Part shown: one piece after another, positions 8,289 through 16,994 of the stretch
How positions within the stretch are numbered: the stretch's first letter is position 1
Layout: every line of letters begins with the position of its first letter
Assembly (NCBI RefSeq): GCF_023073415.1
Contig: NZ_JADPJL010000008.1
Span: 558,001 to 622,000 of the forward strand
Length of the DNA: 64,000 nt
Direction of reading: 5' to 3'
Source: Bradyrhizobium sp. 190
GTDB taxonomy: Bacteria > Pseudomonadota > Alphaproteobacteria > Rhizobiales > Xanthobacteraceae
The notes under the pieces: generated by a model
Database searches by the model: none
Seen by the model: the letters and a program-made list of their open reading frames with translations, nothing else
Told to the model about the DNA's origin: nothing
Program-made: the position numbers and the translations under genes

Positions 8289-8629
8289 TTGCTTCACTCC
8301 CGTCGAGCTGTGGTTACGCCGTTCTTTGCCGGCTTGCTTAGTTCATTCCCGATCAAAACTTTCGGGTCTTCTTGCACCCATGATCGTCACGCCGCAATGG
8401 TTGCCTCGTCGCGACCGCTGCAGGCTTGAATTGTACGAGGGGCCTTTCGGCGCGGCATCCGCTGCTTTCGGCCAATGTTGATGTTGATGTGAGGAGCACA
8501 GGAAAAACGGGAGGCATCCAGGCCTTGCCCGTCCTCGGTAACGTCGCGTTTGCTGTCCCTGAGGACTGCACGTTTCCCATCCCCTCATGCGCTCCTTGCT
8601 TATTGATACGAGCGTCTCTGGAACCATTC
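8289..8629. other. Leader region upstream of tctC with no convincing gene
   Basis: This 341-bp stretch between tctC and operator 4 holds no protein I can support. A minus-strand frame starting at 8588 has a good AAGGAG site 3 bp upstream, but its translation is rich in Ser, Arg and Gln and lacks any recognisable pattern. If the tct promoter lies at the operator, the mRNA would have an unusually long untranslated leader. Confidence 0.4.
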
Positions 8630-8646
8630 TTGTATATGATATGCCA
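8630..8646. promoter_or_regulatory. Putative GntR operator 3 (tct leader)
   Basis: TTGTATATGATATGCCA matches TGGYAT-N5-ATRCCA except for one base in the left arm. It lies 342 bp upstream of tctC, far more than the 26-59 bp seen at the other targets. Confidence 0.55.
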
Positions 8647-8726
8647 GCATGCAAATGGTTTTTGGTCGCGCGGGGCCGGCCGGCCAATTTGTCGCAGTTG
8701 CCTATAACTCCAGCTATGCGCGCGTC

Positions 8727-8759
8727 CAAATGAAAATGGCCCCGGGAACCGGGGCCATT
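8727..8759 (-). terminator. Rho-independent terminator of the 45-aa gene
   Basis: An 11-bp stem, AATGGCCCCGG (8735-8745) with CCGGGGCCATT (8749-8759), around GAA. On the minus strand it continues into the T-rich TTTCATTTGG. It ends the small gene at 8830-8967. Confidence 0.75.
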
Positions 8760-8829
8760 AGTCGGAAGGTGTTCAGTTTGCTTGCAGGGCAGGGAGCGGA
8801 ACTGACGTCCGAGCCTGCCAAAATCAGTA

Positions 8830-8967
8830 TCAGAGACCGAAATAGGGGAGGTCGCCGTTGCGAATGGCGATCCGGCTGCTTGCGGTCAGAAAGCGGTCGA
8901 TCGAGGCCATCAGGTGGCCGAACAGGGTGCTGGTGGGCAGGAGGTCGATAGACGCAGTCTTGGACAT
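8830..8967 (-). CDS. Small protein (45 aa) of the oxalate island
   Basis: A 45-residue protein, MSKTASIDLLPTS at the start and IAIRNGDLPYFGL at the end, with no membrane helix and an amphipathic middle (HLMASIDRFLTASSR). The ending resembles small basic proteins that I recall from Bradyrhizobium, distantly like the DUF1127 style, but this is recollection and not a search. The start has AAGGGAA about 5 bp upstream. It is a single-gene unit, with an operator copy 56 bp upstream and a strong terminator downstream, which argues that it is real and co-regulated with oxalate use. Function unknown. Confidence 0.65.
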   Translation of the reverse strand: MSKTASIDLLPTSTLFGHLMASIDRFLTASSRIAIRNGDLPYFGL

Positions 8968-9022
8968 GAAGTTCCCTTTCTGAAGTGGCGGAGCAGTCCG
9001 CTTCTGATCTGAAGGGGAATTT

Positions 9023-9039
9023 ACGTATACCAGATACCA
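9023..9039. promoter_or_regulatory. Putative GntR operator 4 (45-aa gene)
   Basis: ACGTATACCAGATACCA has a good right arm (ATACCA) and a degenerate left arm (ACGTAT) relative to TGGYAT-N5-ATRCCA. It is 56 bp upstream of the small gene start. Confidence 0.55.
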
Positions 9040-9116
9040 GAAACAATCGCTTTGTTTGCGGAGCAGCATTGTGCGTGTGCAATGCAGCAAGTCGACCAGC
9101 GCCGCTGGCACTCCAG

Positions 9117-9149
9117 AACAAAAAAGGCCGCCGGAACCCGGCGGCCTTT
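9117..9149 (-). terminator. Rho-independent terminator of gntR-oxc-frc
   Basis: A perfect 12-bp stem, AAAGGCCGCCGG (9123-9134) with CCGGCGGCCTTT (9138-9149), around AAC, then T residues on the minus strand. It lies 22 bp past the frc stop. Confidence 0.9.
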
Positions 9150-9170
9150 GTATTCGGAGTACAAGCAGAC

Positions 9171-10448
9171 CTATTCGGCCGCCTGCTTCCGCGGCGGATC
9201 GAGCGCGCCGGAATCGTGGATTTCCGCCACCTGATGATCGCTGAAGCCGAGAACCTGGCGCAGGATCTCATCGGTGTGCTCGCCGAGCAGCGGCGAACGC
9301 GTCACTTCGCTCGGTGAGTCCGACAGCTTGATCGGATTGCCGACCGAAATGTACTTGCCGCGGGTCGGATGATCGACCTCGACCACGGTGCCGGTCGCGC
9401 GCAGCGACTGGTCTTCGGCAATCTCCTTCATCGACAGGATCGGGCCGCAGGGGATGTCGTCCTTGTTGAGGATTTCCATCGCCTCGAACTTTGTCTTGGT
9501 CATCGTCCACTGTTCGATGCGCGCGAAGATTTCGTTCAGCCGCGGCAGCCGGGCCGCCGGCTTGGCGTAGTTCGCATCGGTCTTCCAGGTGGGCTCGCCG
9601 ATGACGTCGCAGATCTTCTCCCACACCGGCGCCTGGGTGATGAAGTAGATGTAGGCGTTCGGATCGGTCTCCCAGCCCTTGCACTTCAGGATGCGGCCGG
9701 GCTGGCCGCCGCCGGAATCGTTGCCGGCGCGCGGCACGGCTTCGCCGAACGGAATGCCTTCGCCGAACTGGCTGTATTCCTTCAAGGGACCATGGGCGAG
9801 GCGCTGCTGGTCGCGCAGTTTGACGCGGGCAAGATTCAACACGCCGTCCTGCATCGCGGCGGTGACCCGCTGGCCCTGGCCGGTCATGGTGCGCTGATAG
9901 AGTGCGGTGACGATGCCGAGCGCGAGGTGCAGGCCGGTGCCGCTGTCGCCGATCTGTGCGCCGGTGACGAGCGGCAGGCCATCGCGGAAGCCGGTGGTCG
10001 AGGCCGCGCCGCCGGTGCACTGGGCGACGTTCTCATAGACCTTGCAGTCTTCGTAAGGCCCGGGGCCGAAGCCCTTGATCGAGGCCACGATCATCTTCGG
10101 GTTGATGCTGTGGATCTTCTCCCAGGGGAAGCCCATGCGGTCGAGCACGCCGGGGCCGAAGTTTTCCACCAGCACGTCGCAGGTCTTGATCAGCGCGGTG
10201 AGGACTTCCTTGCCCTTCGGGTTCTTGGTGTCGAGCGTGATCGAACGCTTGTTGTGGTTGAGCATGGTGAAATACAGGCTGTCCACATTGGGGATGTCCT
10301 GCAACTGGCCACGCGTGATGTCGCCGACGCCGGGGCGCTCGACCTTGATCACGTCGGCGCCGAACCAGGCCAGCAATTGCGTGCAGGTCGGACCCGACTG
10401 AACGTGGGTGAAATCAAGAATACGAACGCCCTTGAGCGCCTTTGTCAT
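9171..10448 (-). CDS. frc: Formyl-CoA:oxalate CoA-transferase
   Basis: A 425-residue class III CoA-transferase. It moves CoA from formyl-CoA to oxalate, giving oxalyl-CoA for the decarboxylase and releasing formate. The N-terminus [20 protein letters not shown] and the stretch [19 protein letters not shown] are close to known Frc proteins. The catalytic aspartate is Asp168 in [10 protein letters not shown] (Asp169 in the Oxalobacter enzyme), and the Frc-type glycine-rich loop occurs as [15 protein letters not shown]. It has CGGAG upstream of the ATG, starts 58 bp after oxc, and is the last gene of the unit. Confidence 0.95.
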   Translation of the reverse strand: MTKALKGVRILDFTHVQSGPTCTQLLAWFGADVIKVERPGVGDITRGQLQDIPNVDSLYFTMLNHNKRSITLDTKNPKGKEVLTALIKTCDVLVENFGPGVLDRMGFPWEKIHSINPKMIVASIKGFGPGPYEDCKVYENVAQCTGGAASTTGFRDGLPLVTGAQIGDSGTGLHLALGIVTALYQRTMTGQGQRVTAAMQDGVLNLARVKLRDQQRLAHGPLKEYSQFGEGIPFGEAVPRAGNDSGGGQPGRILKCKGWETDPNAYIYFITQAPVWEKICDVIGEPTWKTDANYAKPAARLPRLNEIFARIEQWTMTKTKFEAMEILNKDDIPCGPILSMKEIAEDQSLRATGTVVEVDHPTRGKYISVGNPIKLSDSPSEVTRSPLLGEHTDEILRQVLGFSDHQVAEIHDSGALDPPRKQAAE

Positions 10449-10506
10449 CGTCTATGCTCCGTACTGTGTCTGTGCTGCGTGTGCAGGATGAATGATTTGA
10501 AGTCGG

Positions 10507-12237
10507 TTATTTCTTCTTCAAAACGCTCTGTGGATTGAGATTGCCGATGCGGCCGCTCTCGGAACCGGCTGCCGGATCGATCACGGCATTGATGAGCGTC
10601 GGCTTGCCGGAATCCATCGCGGCGTTGACGGCGCGCTTCAGCTCGTCGGGCGAGGTGGCGTTGATGCCGACGCCGCCGAAGGCTTCCATCATCTTGTCGT
10701 AGCGCGAGCCCTTGACGAATACCGTCGTCGCCGGATCCGAACCGCCCGAATTGACGTCGGTGCCGCGATAGATGCCGTCATTGTTGAAGATGACGATGCA
10801 GACCGGAAGCTGGTAACGGCAGATGGTCTCGATCTCCATGCCGGAGAAACCGAAGGCCGAGTCGCCCTCGATCGCGAGCACCGGCTTGCCGGTTTCGACG
10901 GCGGCTGCGATCGAATAGCCCATGCCGATGCCCATCACGCCCCAGGTGCCGACGTCGAGGCGCTTGCGCGGCTTGTACATGTCGATGACGCCGCGGGCGA
11001 GGTCGAGCGTATTGGCACCTTCGTTGACGAGGATGGCGTCGGGCCGCTCCTTGATGATGGTGCGCAGTGCGCCGAGTGCGCCGTGATAATCCATCGGCGA
11101 GGCGTTGCTCATCAGCTTCGGCGCCATCTTGGCGACGTTGTCGTCACGCTTCTTGTTGACGGTATTGACCCAGTCGGCCGGCGCGGCGGACCAGCTGCCG
11201 CCCATGCCTTCGAGCAGGGCGGACACGCAGGAGCCGATATCGCCGACCACGGGTGCCACGATCTCGACGTTGGAATCCATTTCCTTCGGCTCGATGTCGA
11301 TCTGGATGAATTTCTTCGGGGCATCGCCCCAAGTCTTGCCCTTGCCGTGCGACAACAGCCAGTTGAGGCGGGCGCCGATCAGCATGACGACGTCGGCGTC
11401 CTTCAGCACGGTCGAGCGCGCCGCACCGGCCGACTGCGCATGGGTGTCGGGCAAGAGGCCCTTGGCCATGCTCATCTGCAGGAACGGGGCGCCGGTCTTT
11501 TCGACGAAGGCGCGGATCTCATCGTCGGCCTGCGCATAGGCCGCACCCTTGCCGAGAATGATGAGGGGGCGTTTCGCACCCTTGAGCACGTCGAGCGCGC
11601 GCTTGACCGCTGACGGGGCAGGGATCTGGGCGGGCGCTGCGTCGATCACCTTCACCAGCGACTTCGCGCCGGCAGCCGCATCCATCACCTGACCGAAAAG
11701 TTTTGCCGGCAGGTCGAGATAAACGCCGCCCGGGCGGCCCGAGACGGCGGCACGGATCGCGCGCGCCAGGCCAATGCCGATGTCGGCGGCGTGCAGGACG
11801 CGGAAGGCCGCCTTGCAGAGCGGCTTGGCGATCGCAAGCTGGTCCATCTCTTCATAGTCGCCCTGCTGCAGGTCAACGATCTCGCGTTCGGAAGAGCCTG
11901 AAATCAGGATCATCGGGAAGCAGTTGGTGGTGGCGTGGGCCAGCGCAGTGAGGCCGTTGAGGAAACCGGGCGCCGAAACGGTGAGGCAGACGCCCGGTTT
12001 CTTGGTTAGGTAGCCGGCAATCGAAGCGGCGTAGCCGGCATTCTGCTCGTGGCGGAACGAGAGCACGCGAATGCCTTCGGCCTGCATCATGCGTCCAAGA
12101 TCCGTGATCGGGATGCCCGGCACACCATAGATGGTGTTGATGCCGTTGAGCTTGAGTGCGTCGATGACGAGATGAAAGCCATCCGTCAGCTCTTGCTCGG
12201 TGCCCGGTGCTTCGGATTTGGTCGCGGTATTCAGCAT
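10507..12237 (-). CDS. oxc: Oxalyl-CoA decarboxylase
   Basis: A 576-residue ThDP enzyme that decarboxylates oxalyl-CoA to formyl-CoA and CO2. The N-terminal pyrimidine domain carries the activating Glu64 in [13 protein letters not shown]. The C-terminal domain has the ThDP motif [11 protein letters not shown], with [15 protein letters not shown] closing the metal site. The long match [19 protein letters not shown] is typical of Oxc. The start has AGGGAG upstream. It lies between the GntR regulator (65 bp gap) and frc, so gntR-oxc-frc is probably one transcript that the regulator itself controls. Confidence 0.96.
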   Translation of the reverse strand: MLNTATKSEAPGTEQELTDGFHLVIDALKLNGINTIYGVPGIPITDLGRMMQAEGIRVLSFRHEQNAGYAASIAGYLTKKPGVCLTVSAPGFLNGLTALAHATTNCFPMILISGSSEREIVDLQQGDYEEMDQLAIAKPLCKAAFRVLHAADIGIGLARAIRAAVSGRPGGVYLDLPAKLFGQVMDAAAGAKSLVKVIDAAPAQIPAPSAVKRALDVLKGAKRPLIILGKGAAYAQADDEIRAFVEKTGAPFLQMSMAKGLLPDTHAQSAGAARSTVLKDADVVMLIGARLNWLLSHGKGKTWGDAPKKFIQIDIEPKEMDSNVEIVAPVVGDIGSCVSALLEGMGGSWSAAPADWVNTVNKKRDDNVAKMAPKLMSNASPMDYHGALGALRTIIKERPDAILVNEGANTLDLARGVIDMYKPRKRLDVGTWGVMGIGMGYSIAAAVETGKPVLAIEGDSAFGFSGMEIETICRYQLPVCIVIFNNDGIYRGTDVNSGGSDPATTVFVKGSRYDKMMEAFGGVGINATSPDELKRAVNAAMDSGKPTLINAVIDPAAGSESGRIGNLNPQSVLKKK

Positions 12238-12302
12238 GGGCTCATCTCCCTGATCGTTTTGGTTCGGACGATTTTTCGTCGTCTTCTGGTGCGAAGGTAC
12301 GT

Positions 12303-13034
12303 CTAGTTAAACAGTTCCTGCCCGTGCGCTTCGACGTAGGCGGCAAGGCCCAGCGTGTGGTCGCGCGCGCGTTTCTCGGCGAGTTCGGTGTCGCGTGCTT
12401 CCAGCGCCTCGATGATCGCCAGATGCTCGGGCAGGGAGGTCGCGGTGCGATCCTTCCGTCCGATGGTCAATTGCCGGTAGCCGCGCACGTGCAGCAGGAT
12501 ATCGTTGGTCATATCGACCAGCACCGGCGACTCCGACAGCGAGATCAGCGCCTGATGGAACGCGATATTGGCCTTGGAATATTCCTCGACATGATCCTGC
12601 GGCAGCCGGTCCTTGCCGAAATCCTTGAAGAAATCGCGCAGCGCCGTGATGTCCTTCTTGCGCGCGGTGGTCGTGATCAGGCGTGCGGCCATGCTTTCGA
12701 GCGCGGCCCAGGCGCGGATCATGTCCACGATTTCGGTCTTGGTGCGGCGGACCACCACGATGCCGCGACGCGGCACGGTTTTGACGAAGCCGTCCTGCTC
12801 CAGCATCGCGATGGCTTCGCGAATAGGGGTGCGGCTGACGCCGAGGCGTTCGGACAGCGCGCGCTCGTCGAGCATCACCTGCTCGGGCGTCGCATAGATG
12901 TCCATCTTGAGAATAGCTTCCTTCAAGGCCTCGTAGGCCTTGTTCTTGAAGCTCGTCTCGGGCGCAATCCGGACGATTGTAATATCAGCCTCAGCCATGA
13001 CAGGCGGCGCCTTGGTTTGTTTTCGTTCGGGCAC
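12303..13034 (-). CDS. GntR/FCD-family regulator of the oxalate genes
   Basis: A 243-residue regulator with an N-terminal winged helix (about residues 30-95; [20 protein letters not shown] is the recognition region) and a C-terminal FCD ligand domain (about 105-230) with the helical pattern [17 protein letters not shown] and the conserved H near [13 protein letters not shown] regulators bind organic acids through a metal held by Asp and His residues. I chose the GTG at 13034 because GGGAGGA lies 8 bp upstream; ATG 12998 is a possible alternative. It is divergent from the acyl-CoA synthetase and upstream of oxc. The repeated palindrome in the gap at 13035-13215 suggests autoregulation; oxalate or an oxalate-derived CoA ester as ligand is inference. 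Confidence 0.9.
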   Translation of the reverse strand: MPERKQTKAPPVMAEADITIVRIAPETSFKNKAYEALKEAILKMDIYATPEQVMLDERALSERLGVSRTPIREAIAMLEQDGFVKTVPRRGIVVVRRTKTEIVDMIRAWAALESMAARLITTTARKKDITALRDFFKDFGKDRLPQDHVEEYSKANIAFHQALISLSESPVLVDMTNDILLHVRGYRQLTIGRKDRTATSLPEHLAIIEALEARDTELAEKRARDHTLGLAAYVEAHGQELFN

Positions 13035-13092
13035 GACTCGTCTCCTCCCTGTTGGAGACGTCTTCTTAGCAGAAGAAATGCTCGAATATTTT

Positions 13093-13109
13093 TGGCATAC
13101 CAAATACCA
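13093..13109. promoter_or_regulatory. Putative GntR operator 5 (gntR-oxc-frc)
   Basis: TGGCATACCAAATACCA fits TGGYAT-N5-ATRCCA in both arms and lies 59 bp upstream of the GntR GTG start. It shares its central ACCAA with operator 6 in the same divergent gap. Confidence 0.75.
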
Positions 13110-13173
13110 GAATGTCAAGATGCCTTTGTTTTCGCTATTTCCGCGCGATACTTTGACTTGACAATCTGATCTC

Positions 13174-13190
13174 TGGCATACCAAATGCCA
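13174..13190. promoter_or_regulatory. Putative GntR operator 6 (acyl-CoA synthetase)
   Basis: TGGCATACCAAATGCCA has perfectly symmetric arms (TGGCAT/ATGCCA) and is the best copy of the motif. It lies 26 bp upstream of the synthetase ATG. A TTGACA hexamer at 13158-13163 is just upstream, although no well-spaced -10 box is obvious. Confidence 0.8.
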
Positions 13191-13215
13191 TAAAATTAGC
13201 CCCAGGAGGAAGCCA

Positions 13216-15381
13216 ATGTCAAATTCTGCAGATGCGGCCCGCAAGATCGCCGAGCCGAGCGCCAAAGAGGCTGTCCGCCAGGTGCTCAATACGGTGAAGG
13301 CTGAAAAGCGCACCAGCCTCACCGCGCCGGAAGGCAAGGTGGTGTGCGACGCCTACGGCATCCCGGTTCCGAAGGAAGGCGTGGCGAAGTCCGCCGCTGA
13401 AGCATCCAAGCTGGCGTCGACCATGGGCTTTCCGGTGGTGATGAAGATCGTCTCGCCGGACATTCTGCACAAGACCGAAGCCGGCGGCGTCGTGGTCGGC
13501 GTCAAGACCGCGGCCGATGCGGAAAAGACCTACGAGACTATTCTCGCAAATGCGAAGAAGTATAAGGCTGACGCCAAGATCGAGGGCATCCAGGTCCAGC
13601 AGATGCTGGCCGGCGGCACCGAGGTCATCGTCGGTTCCATTACCGACGGCTCGTTTGGCAAGCTGGTGGCGTTCGGCCTCGGCGGCGTGCTGGTCGAAGT
13701 GCTGAAGGACATCACCTTCCGCCTCGCGCCCGCGACCAAGGACGATGCCCTGTCGATGCTCGACGGCATCCAGGCCCATGACATGCTGAAGGGCGTGCGC
13801 GGCGGCGATCCGGTCTCTCGTGAGGCACTCGCCGAAATCATCGTCAAGGTATCGCAGCTCGTCAGCGATTTCCCCGAAATCGTCGAACTCGACCTCAATC
13901 CCGTATTCGCCACCAAGAAGGACGCGATCGCCGCCGACGTGCGCATCGTCGTCGATTTCGATTACAAGCCGCGCCCGGCGCCGCGCCCAACCGGCGAAAT
14001 CGTTGCCGCGATGAACCGCATCATGCAGCCGGTGGGCGTCGCCGTGATCGGCGCCTCCGCCGAGGACGGCAAGATCGGCAACTCCGTGATGAAGAACCTG
14101 ATCAACGGCGGCTACAAGGGCGAGATCTATCCGATCCACCCGAAGGCCGCCGAGATCCTGGGCTACAAGGCCTACAAGAGCGTCAAGGATGTCCCCGGTG
14201 TGATCGACACGGCGGTGTTTGCGATCCCCGCGAAGTTCGTTGCCGGTGCGCTGGCCGAATGCGGCGAGAAGAAAATTCCAGGCGCGGTTCTGATTCCGTC
14301 GGGCTTTGCCGAAGCAGGCGCCCCCGAATTGCAGGCTGAAATCGTCGAAGTCGGCAAGAAGTACAACATCCGCCTGATGGGACCGAACATCTACGGCTTC
14401 TATTATACGCCCGCCAATCTCTGCGCGACTTTCTGCACCGCCTACGACGTCAAGGGTTCGGCGGCGCTGTCGTCGCAGTCCGGCGGCATCGGCATGGCGA
14501 TCATCGGCTTCTCGCGCTCGGCCGAGATGGGCGTCTCCGCGATCGTCGGCCTCGGCAACAAGTCCGACATCGACGAGGACGATCTGCTCGCCTTCTTCGA
14601 GCAGGATCCGAACACCGCGATCATCGCGCAGCACTGCGAAGACCTGAAAGACGGCCGCGCCTTTGCGGAGGCCGCCAAGCGGGTCTCCAAGAAGAAGCCG
14701 GTGGTCGTGCTGAAGGCGGGCCGCACATCGGCCGGTGCCAAGGCTGCCTCGTCGCATACCGGCGCGCTCGCCGGCAACGACAAGATCTATGAGGACGTGT
14801 TCGCCCAGTCCGGCGTGATCCGCGCCCGGTCCCTGCGGCAATTGCTCGAATTCGCCCGCGGCGTGCCGGTGCTGCCGACGCCGAAGGGCGAGAACATCCT
14901 GATCATCACCGGTGCGGGCGGCTCGGGCGTGCTGCTCTCGGACTCGGTGGTCGACAACGGCCTGTCGCTGATGACGATGCCGCCGGACCTCGATGCCGCG
15001 TTCCGCAAGTTCATTCCGCCGTTCGGCGCGGCTGGAAATCCGGTTGACATCACCGGTGGCGAGCCGCCGATCACCTATGTCAACACGGTCAAGCTCGGCC
15101 TGTCGGACGAGCGGATCCATTCGCTGATCCTCGGCTACTGGCACACCATCGTCACGCCGCCGATGGTGTTCGCCCGCAACATGGTCGAGGTGAAGAAGGA
15201 GATGGAGGCCAAGGGTTTTGTGAAGCCGATCGTCGCCTCGCTCGCCGGCGACGTCGAGGTCGAGGAGGCCGCCGAATATCTCTACCAGAACGGCATCCCG
15301 GCCTATGCCTATTCGACCGAGTTGCCGGTCGAAGTGTTGGGCGCCAAGTACAAGTGGGCGCGCGGCGCGGGCCTGCTCTGA
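13216..15381 (+). CDS. ADP-forming acyl-CoA synthetase of the oxalate island
   Basis: A 721-residue single-chain NDP-forming acyl-CoA synthetase. The N-terminal third is an ATP-grasp domain (about residues 25-240; GFPVVMKIVSPDILHKTEAGG). A CoA-binding domain follows (about 265-360; AVIGASAEDGKIGNSVMKNL), then the ligase domain with the phosphohistidine loop SSHTGALAG (His514). The order beta-then-alpha is that of the fused bacterial form. The reaction is reversible: acyl-CoA + ADP + Pi = acid + CoA + ATP. The start has AGGAGG 6 bp upstream. Divergence from gntR-oxc-frc and the best operator copy tie it to oxalate. It may recover ATP from formyl-CoA or prime the cycle by making an acyl-CoA; the substrate is inference. 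Confidence 0.9.
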   Translation: MSNSADAARKIAEPSAKEAVRQVLNTVKAEKRTSLTAPEGKVVCDAYGIPVPKEGVAKSAAEASKLASTMGFPVVMKIVSPDILHKTEAGGVVVGVKTAADAEKTYETILANAKKYKADAKIEGIQVQQMLAGGTEVIVGSITDGSFGKLVAFGLGGVLVEVLKDITFRLAPATKDDALSMLDGIQAHDMLKGVRGGDPVSREALAEIIVKVSQLVSDFPEIVELDLNPVFATKKDAIAADVRIVVDFDYKPRPAPRPTGEIVAAMNRIMQPVGVAVIGASAEDGKIGNSVMKNLINGGYKGEIYPIHPKAAEILGYKAYKSVKDVPGVIDTAVFAIPAKFVAGALAECGEKKIPGAVLIPSGFAEAGAPELQAEIVEVGKKYNIRLMGPNIYGFYYTPANLCATFCTAYDVKGSAALSSQSGGIGMAIIGFSRSAEMGVSAIVGLGNKSDIDEDDLLAFFEQDPNTAIIAQHCEDLKDGRAFAEAAKRVSKKKPVVVLKAGRTSAGAKAASSHTGALAGNDKIYEDVFAQSGVIRARSLRQLLEFARGVPVLPTPKGENILIITGAGGSGVLLSDSVVDNGLSLMTMPPDLDAAFRKFIPPFGAAGNPVDITGGEPPITYVNTVKLGLSDERIHSLILGYWHTIVTPPMVFARNMVEVKKEMEAKGFVKPIVASLAGDVEVEEAAEYLYQNGIPAYAYSTELPVEVLGAKYKWARGAGLL

Positions 15382-15393
15382 GTTAGACGATCG

Positions 15394-15429
15394 ATGCCGC
15401 TTCGGTTCGCCGAAGCGGCATTTTCTTTT
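15394..15429 (+). terminator. Rho-independent terminator of the synthetase gene
   Basis: A perfect 12-bp stem, ATGCCGCTTCGG (15394-15405) with CCGAAGCGGCAT (15410-15421), closed by a TTCG tetraloop and followed by TTTTCTTTT. It lies 13 bp past the stop. Confidence 0.92.
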
Positions 15430-15502
15430 GACGCTCGACATGAAGCGAAATTGCCAGGAATTCAGCGGCTCACGGTCTGATACCCGATAGAGGCAGGTCG
15501 CG

Positions 15503-16354
15503 ATGAAGCGAAACGTGATCCGGCGCAAACCGGTCGAGCCGAAATCCGGCGCCGACAATGATTCCGATTCCAGGGATGGCGGCGTCCAGTCGGTCGACCG
15601 CGCGCTCTCCATCATCGAAGTGCTGGCCGAAGATGACGAGGGCTATCGGCTCACCGATCTCGCGGTTCGCACGGGGCTCTCGACCTCGACCGTGCACCGC
15701 CTGCTGGCGACGCTGGAGAAGCGCCGCTTCGTCCAGTTCGACCGCACCGAATCGAAATGGCATGTCGGCGCCCAGAGCTTTGCGGTCGGCGCCACCTTCA
15801 CCCGCCGTCGCAATTTTACGGCGCAGGCGATGCCTTATCTGCGCAAGCTACGGGATCTCACCCGTGAAACCGCCAATCTTGCCGTCGTCGACGACGAATC
15901 CATCATCGTCCTGACCCGCATGGAAAGCCGCGAGATCATGCGCTCGCTGACCAAGGTCGGTGGCCGTGTCGCCATGGTCGCCTCCGGCGTCGGCAAGGCC
16001 GTGCTCGCCACCTATTCCGACGCTGATGTCAACGCCATCATTTGCCGCCAGGGCATGCCGCGCCTGACGGAGAAGTCGATCGTGCGGCCGGGCGAGCTGT
16101 TCCGCGAGCTCGAGGTGATCCGACGCCAGGGCTATGCGGTCGACGATGAGGAAGCGCGCATGGGGCTGCGCTGCGTTGCCGCCGTCGTCTACAGCGACTG
16201 CAGCGAGCCGCTGGCGGCGATTTCGGTCTCCGGCATGACCTCGCGCGTCACCGAAGAGCGTGTGCCCGAGCTCGGGAGAATTGTGCGCGAGGTGGCGGCC
16301 GAGCTGACGGTCGCGCTCGGCGGCGTGATGCCGGGAGCGAAACCGCTCACATGA
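15503..16354 (+). CDS. IclR-family transcriptional regulator
   Basis: A 283-residue IclR regulator. A polar tail (residues 1-27) precedes the winged helix (about 28-90; LTDLAVRTGLSTSTVHRLLA), and the effector domain spans about 105-275 with AMVASGVGKAVLA and the late signature GLRCVAAVVYSDCSEPLAAI. The family often controls aromatic, glyoxylate or acetate catabolism. The start has GAGGCAGG upstream. It follows the strong terminator of the synthetase, so it is a separate unit; whether it governs oxalate or glyoxylate genes cannot be told. A piece of a related IclR gene survives at 23246-23368. Confidence 0.9.
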   Translation: MKRNVIRRKPVEPKSGADNDSDSRDGGVQSVDRALSIIEVLAEDDEGYRLTDLAVRTGLSTSTVHRLLATLEKRRFVQFDRTESKWHVGAQSFAVGATFTRRRNFTAQAMPYLRKLRDLTRETANLAVVDDESIIVLTRMESREIMRSLTKVGGRVAMVASGVGKAVLATYSDADVNAIICRQGMPRLTEKSIVRPGELFRELEVIRRQGYAVDDEEARMGLRCVAAVVYSDCSEPLAAISVSGMTSRVTEERVPELGRIVREVAAELTVALGGVMPGAKPLT

Positions 16355-16400
16355 AGAGCGTCGGTCTCAGATCTTCGCTGTACTCGAATGGTGAGCGCTG

Positions 16401-16658
16401 TCAGCGCCTGCCGACTCGATTGACGGGACCGCCACGATTCATCGGTACTCCACGCCGGACTCCAACACCTACGGCGCCGACGCCGGGGGTCACCACGGCT
16501 CGCGCGACCGGCCGCGGCCGCAGCACCACGCCGGGCCTTACGATGCACCCGGCAGGATACGCAACGTATTGGCAGTAAACTACGGCACTGGCCTGTTCCG
16601 TACTTGCGGCCACGAACCCACCTATCAGCAGCGCCGACAACGTGATCGAAAGCTTCAT
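16401..16658 (-). CDS. Small secreted Gly/Pro/Arg-rich protein
   Basis: An 85-residue protein with a clear Sec signal peptide (MKLSITLSALLIGGFVAAS, cleavage near ASA) and a short mature part containing two cysteines (YCQYVAYPAGCIVRPG), then a low-complexity Val/Gly/Arg-rich tail. The start has AAGGA 8 bp upstream and gives the best signal peptide; an in-frame ATG 13 codons earlier is less likely. It converges on the IclR gene. I recall similar small proteins from Bradyrhizobium, but no function is known to me. Confidence 0.65.
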   Translation of the reverse strand: MKLSITLSALLIGGFVAASTEQASAVVYCQYVAYPAGCIVRPGVVLRPRPVARAVVTPGVGAVGVGVRRGVPMNRGGPVNRVGRR

Positions 16659-16994
16659 TCGGCGTCCTTCGAGATATCTCGTCGTCCGTTTCATGGATGG
16701 CCTCCATTTTTGCGGCCCGCATCCGCAATCCCGGCAGTGCACAACTTCGCACCTTCGCCGAAGCTACAGCCTATGTGCGCGGAGGACTATGAGAAACTAG
16801 CCTGGAGAAATCGCCGCAGCTAATAAGCGGCAGCGTGGCTGCCCTAACTGATCTGGCATCGTGGGCTTCCAGGCGGTTTGGAGAAAGCCTACCATCGCGT
16901 TAGGTGAAATTTGTTGAGGACATCACTGACTCCGACAGCTCTGGCCGGATAATGCACCGATCGGATGTCCCTGACGAGATAACTCACCGAGATC
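16659..16994. other. Intergenic region with no gene seen
   Basis: This 336-bp gap separates two divergent genes (the small secreted protein on the minus strand and the DUF3604 gene on the plus strand). I found no supported ORF, no clear hairpin and no well-formed sigma-70 promoter in it. It must hold both promoters. Confidence 0.4.

Noticed and set aside
8343..8588. Minus-strand ORF with an AAGGAG site, about 40 bp downstream of operator 3
   Set aside because: The composition is not protein-like and no motif is visible; kept only as a leader curiosity.
13219..15615. 798-codon open frame on the minus strand
   Set aside because: It is fully antisense to the acyl-CoA synthetase, a clear family member with its own ribosome binding site; long antisense frames are expected in high-GC DNA.
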